NCBI RefSeq assembly: GCF_041228105.1 | Contig: NZ_CP166097.1 | Span: 1,116,001 to 1,180,000, forward strand | Direction: 5' to 3' | Source of the DNA: Pectobacterium aroidearum | Lineage (GTDB): Bacteria > Pseudomonadota > Gammaproteobacteria > Enterobacterales > Enterobacteriaceae | DNA: 64,000 nucleotides | In this document: piece by piece, positions 28,328 through 37,826 of the stretch | Numbering within the stretch: the first letter of the stretch is position 1 | Layout of the letters: each line of letters begins with the position of its first letter | Translations under genes and position numbers: made by a program | The notes under the pieces: model-generated | What the model saw: only the letters and a program-made list of their open reading frames with translations | The model's database searches: none | Told to the model about the DNA's origin: nothing

Positions 28328-28853
28328 TATTCACATCCTCTCACGGTACTTTCTGGTCATGCCGAAAATAATATTTTGATGGTGAGATATTATTTTGGCA
28401 TCAACGTATAGACAGCATCCTTATTGCCTTGGCAGTAGTAGAGCAAAATAAGAAATAAAAAGAATAGGGATTTCTCCTAAAACAAAATGACCGTTTGGTT
28501 GAGACTTATTTCATTTTCATCATAAAGGTAAGAAGTTATTTTTATTGTAACGTTCCTACTCTACGGAGAAATATATTGATTAAAAATGATCGGCGTTTGT
28601 CTAGTCAGATATTATCTGTCTGGAACAGACTCCCGAAGCAAGGTGATATAGAAGTCAGATTCCGGCTTATCCGTTAAGCCCAAAAGCTATAGCATGTGGC
28701 ATTATTAGTACGGAAAATTATCAGAACCGTATCATCTTCAACAGGATGATGATAAAACCAGCAGACGATCGCCAAACGCTTGACTTGATGTACCATTATC
28801 ACTAATTTGTCACCCCGTAGTTCACGTCTGGCTCTCGCCACGACGATCCCAAA
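28328..28853. other. Non-coding AT-rich region upstream of tRNA-Thr
   Basis: This 526-bp stretch holds the promoter of the minus-strand secreted-protein gene at its left and the tRNA-Thr promoter at its right (28780-28808). A 60-codon open frame at 28495-28677 has no family features and is not called. Confidence 0.6.
28780..28808 (+). promoter_or_regulatory. Promoter of tRNA-Thr copy 1
   Basis: TTGACT (28780-28785), 17-bp spacer and TAATTT (28803-28808), followed by a C-rich discriminator-like CACCCCG. The -10 ends 45 bases before the tRNA. Confidence 0.65.
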
Positions 28854-28931
28854 GCCGATATAGCTCAGTTGGTAGAGCAGCGCATTCGTAATGCGAAGGT
28901 CGTAGGTTCGACTCCTATTATCGGCACCATT
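28851..28931 (+). repeat. Left attachment site: 81-bp direct repeat containing tRNA-Thr
   Basis: Bases 28851-28931 (AAA + 76-nt tRNA + TT) are identical to 39484-39564. The flanks outside differ, which marks the edges of the island that inserted here. Confidence 0.85.
28854..28929 (+). tRNA. thrW: tRNA-Thr (anticodon CGU), copy 1
   Basis: A 76-nt cloverleaf: acceptor GCCGATA pairs with TATCGGC, D-arm GCTCAGTTGGTAGAGC, anticodon arm CGCATT-CGT-AATGCG, T-arm with GTTCGAC, and an encoded ACCA end. Anticodon CGT reads ACG threonine codons. Its position after proA matches E. coli thrW, a known integration hotspot. Confidence 0.97.
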
Positions 28932-29016
28932 CACTTCTATCTTATTGATTTAATTAACGTTAAGCTCATTCAAAGTGAAATCGCGTAGCCTCTACTACAT
29001 AGAGGTCATACAGCCG

Positions 29017-30957
29017 ATGGCTCAACGTGATAATCTGTATCGCCGTAGCAGCGGTATTTATGTTGTCCGTATTGCAGTTCCCGCCCGATACCGTCTCTAC
29101 ACGGGACAGCGTGAGATTCACGCTTCAACAGAAACAAACGACATCAGAAAAGCGCGAGCGATTGCCGCAGGTCTATTGGTTGTCTGGCAGCGATGTCTGG
29201 GTGAGTATCAAAAATTGGATAGAGAAAAGTTGGTAAGCAGTGCGCCTGCTTTGGCTGGAGAAGGAATGATCAGCCTTGCTGAATTTTGCGGTTTAACTAG
29301 CGCTTCCCTGCAACAAGTGGCGCAGCGACTACTTGATACGAATATCCCGCTTTTTTGGCTTGCTGATGGGCGTCCTGCTTACTATGTAGAAGATCTCTCA
29401 TTAGTGGAAAAGGACGATCCTGAGGCTTCTGGATTTATTATCGATAGTGCCATTAACATCGGGATTAGAGGTTCTCTGAACGGTTATATCCAGCCCTTGA
29501 TTACCTCATGTATATTACGTCAGATGATCGCTGGCGAGCCGCTAGACGCAGAAACCGCATTTAAATCCTCAGAGGCTTCATCCAAAGCCGCATGGTTCGT
29601 TGACTTTCCCGGTGTCGAAATCTCGCCTGGTTCACTAATGATTCATCGTGTGCAAGCCGAGCGCTTACGATTATTTTGGCTGTCACATAGCACCGCAGTT
29701 TCTCCAGTAATGCCTGTGAAACTAAAAGCAATTACCCCTGTATTATTGCCCTCATCAATACCGGATAATGAATATGTAAATCGTAAATACTACTCAGTGA
29801 AAATGAGCGAGTTATGTGAAAAATATATTCGCTACAAGCGCGGGGGGAAATTCACGGAAAAGGCAGAGAATCGAGTTCGGGAAGGTTTTAGCCTGCTGGT
29901 TGAAGTCATGGGTGATCCAAAGCTTATAAAAGTGGATCGTGACTATCTCCGTGAGTATGAGAGCTTACTAAGGTCGATACCTGCACGGCGTGATTTAGCT
30001 AAGATCCGATACAAAATCAATGGCATTCATGAGCTGATGGTTAAAGCAAAAGAGAATGGCGACCCTCTAATGAGCGATAACACCGTTCGTAAATATATGC
30101 GGGTTATCTTCGAAGCTTTCAGGTGGGCTGATGGAGAAGGTATTTTTATTAAGTCCCCAGCGAATCAATTCTTCGCACCTGTAGAAAATGAAAAGATGGA
30201 TCAGGACTTCAAAGCTGATTTCACTGATGAGGATTTGCACGCTATTTTTAACCGCCCTTGGTTTAAACGTGGAGCCGTAGATAGAAATAGCGAGGGACGC
30301 TTCCATCATTACCGTGCATTTCATTACTGGTTGCCACTCATCGGATTCTTTACCGGAGCAAGGATTAATGAGTTATGCCAACTTTATCTAGATGATATTA
30401 AGCAGGATGCTACCGGGTTTTATTTCTTTGAAATCAGCAACGAACGGGCCGATCAGTCACTGAAAACGATTAATTCACGAAGAAAAATACCGTTGCATCC
30501 GACATTGCTCAAACTTGGATTAATCCGCTATTGCGAAGCATTGAAGAAAGCAGGTCACGAGCGTTTATTTCCAGAGCTTCCTTACCACTCTGTAAAAGGA
30601 TACGGCGATAAGGCTTCGGACTGGTTTAACCGTTCGTTGCTGAAAGTGCAGTTAGGATTTGAAAAGGACAGTAAGAAATCTTTCCATTCATTCCGTCACA
30701 CGTTTTCTACCAGGCTCAAGCAAGCAGGAATCGACAGCGAGACGCGCGCTCAGTTTGTTGGGCATATCCGCGGTTCTGGTGAGACAGAGAACCGATATAG
30801 CAAAGATCACCCACCAGCAGCCCTTTTTGCTGTGCTTGAGAGCGTTACGTTGGGGCTACCGGAAGTCGCTCCATTTGTTTGCGAAGATGGTGTCGATGCG
30901 GTAGCTGATGCTCTACGGATTAAGCAGAGCAATAAATCGCGAAAAGAACTGCAATAG
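29017..30957 (+). CDS. Tyrosine-recombinase integrase of the island
   Basis: A 646-residue phage-type integrase. The N-terminus (NLYRRSSGIYVVRIAVPARY, DIRKARAIAAGLL) is the arm-binding/DUF6538-like part. The catalytic domain near the C-terminus shows FFTGARINELCQL (first Arg), RKIPLHP, HSFRHTFSTRLKQAG (H-x-x-R), FVGHIRGSGETENRYSKDH with the catalytic Tyr. The start at 29017 (MAQRDN) is preferred; an in-frame ATG at 28975 also exists. It lies 87 bp from tRNA-Thr copy 1, reading away from it, the usual layout for tRNA-targeting integrases, so it probably recombines the flanking repeats. A very strong terminator follows. Confidence 0.93.
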   Translation: MAQRDNLYRRSSGIYVVRIAVPARYRLYTGQREIHASTETNDIRKARAIAAGLLVVWQRCLGEYQKLDREKLVSSAPALAGEGMISLAEFCGLTSASLQQVAQRLLDTNIPLFWLADGRPAYYVEDLSLVEKDDPEASGFIIDSAINIGIRGSLNGYIQPLITSCILRQMIAGEPLDAETAFKSSEASSKAAWFVDFPGVEISPGSLMIHRVQAERLRLFWLSHSTAVSPVMPVKLKAITPVLLPSSIPDNEYVNRKYYSVKMSELCEKYIRYKRGGKFTEKAENRVREGFSLLVEVMGDPKLIKVDRDYLREYESLLRSIPARRDLAKIRYKINGIHELMVKAKENGDPLMSDNTVRKYMRVIFEAFRWADGEGIFIKSPANQFFAPVENEKMDQDFKADFTDEDLHAIFNRPWFKRGAVDRNSEGRFHHYRAFHYWLPLIGFFTGARINELCQLYLDDIKQDATGFYFFEISNERADQSLKTINSRRKIPLHPTLLKLGLIRYCEALKKAGHERLFPELPYHSVKGYGDKASDWFNRSLLKVQLGFEKDSKKSFHSFRHTFSTRLKQAGIDSETRAQFVGHIRGSGETENRYSKDHPPAALFAVLESVTLGLPEVAPFVCEDGVDAVADALRIKQSNKSRKELQ

Positions 30958-30978
30958 CCTGACTTTCTCTCTTGCTCT

Positions 30979-31010
30979 AACGCGCTCAGAATGGTTCTGG
31001 CGCGTTTTTT
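30979..31010 (+). terminator. Integrase terminator
   Basis: AACGCGC-T-CAGAA (30979-30991), loop TGG, TTCTG-GCGCGTT (30995-31006), then the rest of T6: a 12-bp stem with one bulge. The following bases (31002-31025) recur almost exactly at 42369-42392. Confidence 0.9.
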
Positions 31011-31079
31011 ATTAAGGGTTGTGGATTTCATAGTGCTGAATTTGGAGACGCTCAAACGCGTTTGGTGAAGTCATATGAC

Positions 31080-31412
31080 CTACGATTGCACCCGCAGCCC
31101 TTCCACGCTTTCCTGCGGCAGACTTATAACTGTTTTCATGCTGGTTTCGATACTGCGAATAATCTCTTCGCGTGGGCCGCTGCGCCAGTCATCGCTTGCG
31201 TAAAAAGTTTCAAGAATCGTAGTCATGCTTTCAGCACTGTCAAAGGCGCGAATCAGGTAGTAGCAATCCGGGTCATGAAGCGAGTTGCCAAAGGAAACAA
31301 CGTCGATCCCGTGGCGTCGGTGTAGGGGAACGCTGATTTCCTGCATGATGGCATGAAAAGCGGCACCGCTGCCTTTGCGTAAGGTGTATTGCAGTATTTC
31401 GACGGTTCTCAA
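31080..31412 (-). CDS. NIPSNAP-family protein
   Basis: A 110-residue ferredoxin-fold (dimeric alpha/beta barrel) protein of the NIPSNAP group: VEILQYTLRKGSGAAFHAIM at the N-terminus, VVSFGNSLHDPDCYYLIRAF in the middle and ETFYASDDWRSGPREEII near the end are the usual pattern. Bacterial NIPSNAP proteins are poorly understood; some relate to quinol or antibiotic monooxygenases, and no catalytic residue can be assigned here. It is a single gene between the integrase and the Gabija-like pair and reads toward the integrase. It is probably cargo without a defence role. Confidence 0.8.
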   Translation of the reverse strand: MRTVEILQYTLRKGSGAAFHAIMQEISVPLHRRHGIDVVSFGNSLHDPDCYYLIRAFDSAESMTTILETFYASDDWRSGPREEIIRSIETSMKTVISLPQESVEGLRVQS

Positions 31413-31575
31413 TTTTATTCTCCATTAATGCTCGGCTATGTGCATAAAATAACAAGATGTATAAGTGGACATATTATTCAACACCAACTTTTGTTTCTTA
31501 CCGATGGTTCATATTAAGTGAACCAACATTTTTATGATGTCAGTTCACTTTAAAATATCCTATTACTGCTTTTGA

Positions 31576-33414
31576 TTAAATTATTTCTATTTCACTCGAA
31601 TCAAACCATCCTTTATGTAATAGGTTTTTTCTTAGCATTTCTGTATTATCTGTATAAGCAAGAATGGCGAGGCTTTTTTGTGCTCGGCTACATGTGACGT
31701 AAAATAGTCGTCTAGTTCTGTCTTCACTAGTATCTTTACCTTCTTTCTCATTATCTAAATCAGTTTTTGTTTTTTCTTTAATACCGAAAAGTTTGTCATA
31801 ACTAAACATAAAACCTTTAGCCTCAGAATCATCAATTAAAACTAGAACACGAGGGAATTCTAGACCTTTAACTCCTTGATGAGTATCGATGTTTGTCTTC
31901 CCTTTGACATAATTATAATATTTATCAAATTGATATAAAGGAGAGCTAAAAGATTTCTGCCAAGCTTCAATGATATCATCTTGTGAGTTATCATTACTTT
32001 CTAGTATTTCTTGTATAGAATCTGGGACGTCAAGTAATTTTATTTCATTTATCTTATGCAGTAAATCAATTGTGATGAGTTCGGGGTTTTTAGAAATAAA
32101 ACTCTTTAACATATCAAGAGAGCTTCTGATTTGTGTAAGTGGTGAGGTATTATTTGTATTTTTTAAAAGATGTTCTCTTTTTAATAAGGGGGCATTTGTT
32201 CGTAAAATGTTAGTGATAGTAAAGGTATCATTTTTAATGCAGGCGGATATTAAGGGGGAAACAATTCCACAAATGAAATTTATATTACCCAGAGAGCCCT
32301 CTAAAAGCCCTGTTTTTAATCGCTCAATTTGATAGAGAGGAGTGAACATGTCTATAAAGCCCATACGTGTTGCGGCCATATGATGTTCTAATATTAGGGT
32401 GTTTACTAATGAATCATGGTTTTCCCAATCATCATCTAAAGTAATTTCTCTCATTCTTTGCTTTACAAAAGATTCATCTCTATCTTTATTATCAGAATGA
32501 CATTCTTTTATAAAAATTCTTACATATCCTTCCTCGGCATCTTCTTTGGCCTTTTGCTTATGATTATCCACTTGGCTTCTAATTAAATTAATTAAAGCGA
32601 CCACTCTTTTTGGAGAACGATAGTTAATGCTTTTTTCAGGTTTTTTCCAGTGTTCGTCAAGGCATGCCTCTAAATCACTTTTACCATCAGAGTATATCCT
32701 TTGCATCATGTCCCCTAACAGACCCACCGAGAATGTATCTCTGTTATTTTTCTCAACTTCGAGTAATGCATTCATTAGCAGTTTGTTAGTATCTTGGCTT
32801 TCATCAATTAAAAGAATTGGATGGCGATTAACCAATATTTTCTGCATAGTATATTTTCTATCTAGAAAATAAGATCCGAGTTTAATGACTTCTGAATGAT
32901 TTAGAGAGTCTTTAGTTCTATTATCTCCGGTAGGGTTATATGTGAATTTATATACGTCTGATAAGTTTTGCAGACGTTTTTCTTTGGAAACTATTTTTCT
33001 TTCTCTTTCTAAAGAAGCTTGAGAAACTCTAGTTGTTCTGCTTTGTATGTCCCTTAAATCAGCTATCTCCGCAGAAATGTTTTCCATTAACCAAGATTTT
33101 ATATCACTGGAGTGATATCTAATTAGCTCCCATAGGAAACTATGAATTGTAGACACATCTATTAATTTGTTGAATTTAACTCTTCTTTTTATTTCATCAC
33201 AAGCCGCATTGGTGTATGTTATCACGGCTATTCTTTTTCCTCTTAGCCTGAACTCTTCTGAGTGACTCTTCAAAATCATTTCCAGAACATTAACTAAAGT
33301 TCTAGTTTTACCAGAGCCAGCTCCAGCATAAAGAAGGAAACTATGCTTTTGAGTGCCTGTTAAATAATTATATATATTAGAATCTAATATTTCCTCAGTT
33401 TGCTTGATAGTCAT
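31576..33414 (-). CDS. gajB: UvrD/Rep-type helicase, Gabija GajB-like
   Basis: A 612-residue superfamily 1 helicase. Walker A is YAGAGSGKTRTLV (residues 29-41); motif Ia/Ib follow (VITYTNAACDEIKRR, VSTIHSFLWELI); Walker B is LLIDESQDTNKLL (about 198-210); motif III GLLGDMMQRIY; motif IV SINYRSPKRVV; motif V DTHQGVKGLEFPRVLV; motif VI LFYVTCSRAQKSL (about 571). The start overlaps the stop of the upstream OLD-type gene by four bases, so the two are coupled. An OLD nuclease plus UvrD-like helicase is the Gabija anti-phage layout. This one is longer than typical GajB (about 500 residues). The AT-rich composition differs from the core genome. The system name is inferred from domain order. Confidence 0.83.
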   Translation of the reverse strand: MTIKQTEEILDSNIYNYLTGTQKHSFLLYAGAGSGKTRTLVNVLEMILKSHSEEFRLRGKRIAVITYTNAACDEIKRRVKFNKLIDVSTIHSFLWELIRYHSSDIKSWLMENISAEIADLRDIQSRTTRVSQASLERERKIVSKEKRLQNLSDVYKFTYNPTGDNRTKDSLNHSEVIKLGSYFLDRKYTMQKILVNRHPILLIDESQDTNKLLMNALLEVEKNNRDTFSVGLLGDMMQRIYSDGKSDLEACLDEHWKKPEKSINYRSPKRVVALINLIRSQVDNHKQKAKEDAEEGYVRIFIKECHSDNKDRDESFVKQRMREITLDDDWENHDSLVNTLILEHHMAATRMGFIDMFTPLYQIERLKTGLLEGSLGNINFICGIVSPLISACIKNDTFTITNILRTNAPLLKREHLLKNTNNTSPLTQIRSSLDMLKSFISKNPELITIDLLHKINEIKLLDVPDSIQEILESNDNSQDDIIEAWQKSFSSPLYQFDKYYNYVKGKTNIDTHQGVKGLEFPRVLVLIDDSEAKGFMFSYDKLFGIKEKTKTDLDNEKEGKDTSEDRTRRLFYVTCSRAQKSLAILAYTDNTEMLRKNLLHKGWFDSSEIEII

Positions 33415-35675
33415 TTGGTTTCTCCATCACTGGCTAAATCAGAAACAAGCTCTAATTGTTTTATTTTTATCTTTTCTTCGAGCCACTTTAGACCATTACT
33501 TATATAATTAGGTGTGTTTAATTTATCGCTTTCGTCATGGTAAAGTATATCTAATGCAAATTCAGCTTTATTACCTTTAGATAAATGTGAAAATGATTCC
33601 TCTCCAAATTCCTCTGCATTTTTGCAATTAGTAATTGATGCTTTAAATTTCTTCACTAAACCATTACCAGTAAGATTACTGAAAAAATCTAGATTATTGT
33701 AGACTAAAGAGTCTTCGAAAGTGTTTGGTAAAAACTCTTGGTTAACACCTTTGAATTCAGCCAAAACAGGAATCTGAAAAGCTGAGTAAACATAAAAGAA
33801 TTCATTATATTTCTTTTCTTTCTTATCTTCCGTGAGTTTATACAATTCATCGACACCGGTAACTTCTGGAACCCAACTTGCAAGTGTTGTATTACTTGTA
33901 ACGAAACCGCTGCCTTTCTTAGAGGGTTTAACCTTGCCATCTTGTGAATCCTTAGGGTCTAAATCCGTAATAATTAGAGTTAAAAGATTCAAACTAACAA
34001 TCAGATTCTTTAGCCGATGTGCATGGCTACCACCAATCTCTAATAAGGTAATGTAGCTTTGATTTAAGAAAGGGTAGTGTCTTCTAATTAAGTGAGGAAC
34101 TAAAATCCTCTCGGCAGGACCTTCAACAAGAATTACTGCATCTGCAAAGAATAAATCACAATGTGTTGCCTTTAGGTATCTTATTACAAATTTTTCTGTA
34201 TCATCATTTACACCAAAAACATTGGAAAGATTGATTACTGTTGATACAGGGATCTCATGTTCTTTACAAGCAGGAATTCTTCTAAAGTATCGTAAAGAAG
34301 AAAATTTACACTCGTGGGCAATATGGCTTGAATGTGTGCTTATAATGAGTTGTGTATGAAGCTCTTCTTTATCGCCTAAATTGTTATGATTCCTCAATAT
34401 ATCATATGCTTTCCTAATGAAGATTTGTTGCACTTGTGCATGCAAGTGAGCTTCAGGTTCCTCAATCAAAACCAAATGCAGGGGAGCTGGAAAATCCTCT
34501 TGATTGTCGTCTGCTAATTTTTTATTTGTAGCTTTGCCAACTTTCATCCAACTATCTCTGAACCCCATTAGTCTAAATGCAATTGAGATTAAGTTTTGAT
34601 AACCTAGCCCATTATAACTCTCTGGCAATCTTAGATAGTCTAAAGATACATTGCTTAAAGCATTAGTTAACTCATATTGAACTGCTGAATCGTGATTTAA
34701 GCCATCAATTGGTTCTATTTTTGTGGAGATTTTTAATTTAGGATCAGTTACTCCTGGATAGTTGAGGCCTTCAACTTCTTTTATGGCTTGGGAGAAACAG
34801 TTTTTTAATCTTTCATCAAATGTATCCTGAGCATCACGAATGGCTTGTAGAGCTTCAATATCCGATAATTCAGGGCTTTCTATTGGGTTGAGATGTTTAG
34901 AATAATAATCTCTTAACTGTGTGTTTAATTTGCTATTCTCTTTGTCGGCAGCTGAGGGGCTTCCAAAGCCACGTTGTGCATTGATCTCATCAATTCTTAT
35001 TAGATCTTTGAGAGGTATGCCATCAAGTAATGTTTGCTTACTGTCTATTCTTTGGGGTTTGGCTATCCCATTATCAGATAATTCTAGTTTTGAAGGATCT
35101 AAGCTATAACACTTGATTGTAAACAGTGAATTCAACTTTCTTGAAAGATATTCATAAATATCTTTAGGCCACAATGCTATTGTGTAATTTTCTTTATCAA
35201 TCCGCTCAGAAATTCGGTCGTGTATATCTAATGAATTTTGGCGGGAAGATATGAAATCCTCAAAGAAAACATCAAATTTCTTGGGTTCATATCTCAGTCT
35301 TACTCCAATTAAACCTCCATTCCACTCTAACGTTGGGAGTATATGGTTAACATATTGGAGCTCATTTTCTTTCGCTTCGATCCAAATATCCATGAAAGGA
35401 AAGAGATCTGATAAAGCTTCCTGTGATTTATCAAGATCTATATTTTCCTCAGTTAACCATTGTTCAGTGATATCTTTTATTTTTGCCCAATTGCAAAGTG
35501 TCAAATCATTTACGCTAAACCGCGAGGCATCAACGAGGAAATGTCCTAAGGCCTCCATTGCAGCCGTTTTACCGCTATTGTTAGCACCAACAAAGAGAGT
35601 GGTTTTTTCTGCAATATCTATGCGGACAGACTTCAACTTTCTGAAATTCTTAATTTCAATGAAATTTATTCTCAT
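33411..35675 (-). CDS. gajA: OLD-family ATPase-TOPRIM nuclease, Gabija GajA-like
   Basis: A 754-residue protein. N-terminal ABC-type ATPase: Walker A FVGANNSGKTAAM (28-40), then a large insertion, a signature-like NGLGYQNLISIAFRL near residue 350, and Walker B LVLIEEPEAHLHAQVQQIF near 398, with the switch histidine in STHSSHIAHE. A TOPRIM domain follows: AVILVEGPAERILVPHLI (about 512), LEIGGSHAHRLK and LIITDLDPKDS (about 573), supplying the E, D and D metal residues. In Gabija, GajA is a sequence-specific nicking nuclease inhibited by nucleotides and unleashed on phage infection. AAGGA precedes the start. It is clearly longer than typical GajA (about 580 residues), so this is a variant or a related class 2 OLD system. 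Confidence 0.84.
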   Translation of the reverse strand: MRINFIEIKNFRKLKSVRIDIAEKTTLFVGANNSGKTAAMEALGHFLVDASRFSVNDLTLCNWAKIKDITEQWLTEENIDLDKSQEALSDLFPFMDIWIEAKENELQYVNHILPTLEWNGGLIGVRLRYEPKKFDVFFEDFISSRQNSLDIHDRISERIDKENYTIALWPKDIYEYLSRKLNSLFTIKCYSLDPSKLELSDNGIAKPQRIDSKQTLLDGIPLKDLIRIDEINAQRGFGSPSAADKENSKLNTQLRDYYSKHLNPIESPELSDIEALQAIRDAQDTFDERLKNCFSQAIKEVEGLNYPGVTDPKLKISTKIEPIDGLNHDSAVQYELTNALSNVSLDYLRLPESYNGLGYQNLISIAFRLMGFRDSWMKVGKATNKKLADDNQEDFPAPLHLVLIEEPEAHLHAQVQQIFIRKAYDILRNHNNLGDKEELHTQLIISTHSSHIAHECKFSSLRYFRRIPACKEHEIPVSTVINLSNVFGVNDDTEKFVIRYLKATHCDLFFADAVILVEGPAERILVPHLIRRHYPFLNQSYITLLEIGGSHAHRLKNLIVSLNLLTLIITDLDPKDSQDGKVKPSKKGSGFVTSNTTLASWVPEVTGVDELYKLTEDKKEKKYNEFFYVYSAFQIPVLAEFKGVNQEFLPNTFEDSLVYNNLDFFSNLTGNGLVKKFKASITNCKNAEEFGEESFSHLSKGNKAEFALDILYHDESDKLNTPNYISNGLKWLEEKIKIKQLELVSDLASDGETK

Positions 35676-35910
35676 ATTAATAATATCCTTATGAAATTAT
35701 TTTGCTGTGCTAAAGAAATTTTGCGTTTCGATTAGAACATAGCCACTTTGATTGTGTAGTCAATAGAAATCATGATGTAAGAAATCGACCGTTTTCTGGC
35801 ACCTCCCAATCGCACGCTTTCACACTGTTGGAAAAATAGCCTTGGCTTTTCTGACAGGCCATCCTAATGTTGGCCTCGTTTTCTGGCAGGGGTCAGATGG
35901 GGAGATAACA

Positions 35911-36468
35911 ATGGCTACTTTTGGCTACGGGCGTGTTTCAACAACGCAGCAGGATACTGAGAACCAGCGACTAGAGCTTGAGCAAGCTGGGTGGCAAATT
36001 GACTATTGGTTTGCCGATATTGTCAGTGGGAAGGTTCCGGCTATGCAACGTAAAGCGTTTTCTGAAATGCTTAGCAAAATTCGCGATGGTGAAACGTTGG
36101 TAGTTGCAAAACTAGACCGTCTGGGACGTGATGCGATTGATGTTCTCCAGACGGTCAGGGCACTGGCAGAGCGTAATATCAAGGTGATCGTCCACCAGCT
36201 TGGAACTACTGACCTCACTTCTGCTGCCGGTAAGCTTCTGTTGTCTATGCTGGCAGCCGTTGCGGAAATGGAGCGTGACCTACTTATTGAACGCACTCAG
36301 GCGGGGCTGTCACGAGCAAAAGCTGAAGGAAAGAAGCTGGGCAGACCGTCGAAAATCGCACCAGAAGCCCGTAGGGCGATTATAGAGAAAAAGAATAGCG
36401 GGACCAGTATCAGTGCGTTAGCGCGTGAATACGGTGTTTCCAGAGCGACTATAGCCGCGCTGCTTTAA
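35911..36468 (+). CDS. Serine recombinase (resolvase/invertase family)
   Basis: A 185-residue small serine recombinase. FGYGRVSTTQQD places the catalytic serine at S10 with R8 beside it; VAKLDRLGRDAIDVLQTV and ERDLLIERTQAGLSRAKAEGKKLGRPSK are the catalytic-core and E-helix blocks; the C-terminal HTH is SISALAREYGVSRATIAALL. The start at 35911 (MATFGYG) has GGGGAG upstream; the frame stays open to 35842. Such enzymes resolve plasmid or transposon co-integrates or invert DNA, but no paired crossover sites were recognised nearby. It is divergent from the Gabija-like operon. Confidence 0.92.
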   Translation: MATFGYGRVSTTQQDTENQRLELEQAGWQIDYWFADIVSGKVPAMQRKAFSEMLSKIRDGETLVVAKLDRLGRDAIDVLQTVRALAERNIKVIVHQLGTTDLTSAAGKLLLSMLAAVAEMERDLLIERTQAGLSRAKAEGKKLGRPSKIAPEARRAIIEKKNSGTSISALAREYGVSRATIAALL

Positions 36469-36625
36469 ATGCTTCTAAACTTTCATTGCAACCCCGAGTT
36501 TTGGGTTAGTTAGCGTGAGAGATTCAAAACGAAAGAAAGATTGTGACACCGTTTCCGGTTAGAGCACCAAAGAAGATCGACGAGGTTGAATGCCCCCACT
36601 TATAAGTTCGGGGGGCTTATAGTGG

Positions 36626-37123
36626 TTACTCAAATGAAGCCGCGATGACTTCCCCGGTGTTGGCGTTGAATACACAAAAATATTGGAGTGGTGTTTGCAT
36701 CCCAAGGCTATTAATCGCCTTAGCTTGTTGCCCGAATATTTGAATAGTTTGTTTGTTCTTGTCGTGCCAGAGGTAGGTGCTGAAAACTGGTTGCTCTTCG
36801 CTATCTAGCCACACATGGCGAAACGTCGCTTTCTCATCCATTACCTGTTTGCACTTTTTGACGGGGTTATGATGTGCTTTTGCATAGCATTCTGGCTCGT
36901 TAATCAAGCACAAGGCATTTTGTTTTTCTCCCGGGAGTTCAGCGCCAACAGCTGCGAATGCACTTACTCCCAGCACTAGTGAGAGCGTTCCCAGAACACC
37001 CCATGAGATTGCTCGTAGAGTGCTGATCTGCCGTTTTGATGTAACGTGCGCGACCATGCTGTAACTGGCCCAACTGAGCACGGCTCCCACTATCATAGGT
37101 AATATAAAATCTGATCCCGCCAT
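36626..37123 (-). CDS. Small membrane protein, unknown
   Basis: A 165-residue protein with two N-terminal hydrophobic segments, FILPMIVGAVLSWASYSMVA (about 5-24) and a second around ISWGVLGTLSLVLGVSAFAAVGA (about 38-60), and a soluble remainder with three cysteines (ALCLINEPECYA, KKCKQ). The soluble part contains TYLWHDKNKQTIQIFGQQAKA and YFCVFNANTGEVIAASFE. The start at 37123 (MAGSDF) is chosen because GAGGAAA lies just before it; a GTG/ATG six codons upstream is possible. I do not recognise the family. It lies in the island, convergent with the serine recombinase. Confidence 0.65.
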   Translation of the reverse strand: MAGSDFILPMIVGAVLSWASYSMVAHVTSKRQISTLRAISWGVLGTLSLVLGVSAFAAVGAELPGEKQNALCLINEPECYAKAHHNPVKKCKQVMDEKATFRHVWLDSEEQPVFSTYLWHDKNKQTIQIFGQQAKAINSLGMQTPLQYFCVFNANTGEVIAASFE

Positions 37124-37361
37124 GATTTCCTCATTTGCCAAACAACATCACATCTCATAGTGAGCGCCGAAGACACCCAACCTGTGACAGCCATCATACG
37201 ATATTGGCTTGATTTGTCACTAATGGTGTTCATTTTGAATCTTTGATTGTAGCGATACAGACTTCTCGTGAGGGTGATTGTGCTCACAATAGGGAACGTT
37301 AGATTCGAAATGTCTCATATGGAGCGTGGCCTTACAGTGGTCAAAATTGCACATTCAGTGC

Positions 37362-37826
37362 ATGAAAAAATCCCTGAGAATACAGTTTGGCGAGCGGGTA
37401 AAAGAGTTGCGCGTTGCCACCGGAATGAGCCAGGAAGCGTTTGCGGATCGGTGTGGGTTTGCACGTAGCTATATGAGCCGCATTGAACGTGGCGGTTCTA
37501 ATGCATCTCTCGATGCCATTGAGGTGCTGGCTAGCGCTCTCAGTGTTGAACCGTGGCAGTTGTTAGTATTCGACTCATCCGAAGAAAACGACCCAGAACT
37601 ACTGGTTCCCTATGCGGCGGATGGGACGTGCTTTAATCCCGAACTAGCGAGTAGTCGCGATGGTTCATTTGCAGTAGGAGATAAAGCCGCTCAGAAGCGT
37701 TTTGGCTCGTTTATCGAAGCTCTTGAGTATCTCCGTAGCATGGAGACGGCAAAGTGGCGTAGGCCGAATTCTGCGGGCAATTGGGGAATTGTGTCTGCTG
37801 TTAAATGGGATAAGCTTAGGAAGTAG
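37362..37826 (+). CDS. XRE-family HTH regulator
   Basis: A 154-residue protein with an N-terminal XRE helix-turn-helix: IQFGERVKELRVATGMSQEAFADRCGFARSYMSRIERGGSNASLDAIEVLASALSVEPWQLL (about residues 6-67). The C-terminal half is unlike known ligand domains (GSFIEALEYLRSMETAKWRRPNSAGNWG). The start at 37362 (MKKSLRIQFG) is preferred over an in-frame ATG at 37326. It is likely a repressor of island genes; a hairpin terminator is found about 210 bp downstream. It is divergent from the small membrane protein gene. Confidence 0.82.
   Translation: MKKSLRIQFGERVKELRVATGMSQEAFADRCGFARSYMSRIERGGSNASLDAIEVLASALSVEPWQLLVFDSSEENDPELLVPYAADGTCFNPELASSRDGSFAVGDKAAQKRFGSFIEALEYLRSMETAKWRRPNSAGNWGIVSAVKWDKLRK

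Noticed and set aside
28495-28677. 60-codon plus-strand frame upstream of tRNA-Thr
   Set aside because: No start signal, AT-rich composition and no recognisable domain.
28674-28934. 86-codon minus-strand frame over tRNA-Thr copy 1
   Set aside because: It is antisense to the tRNA and its promoter; no ribosome site or family similarity.
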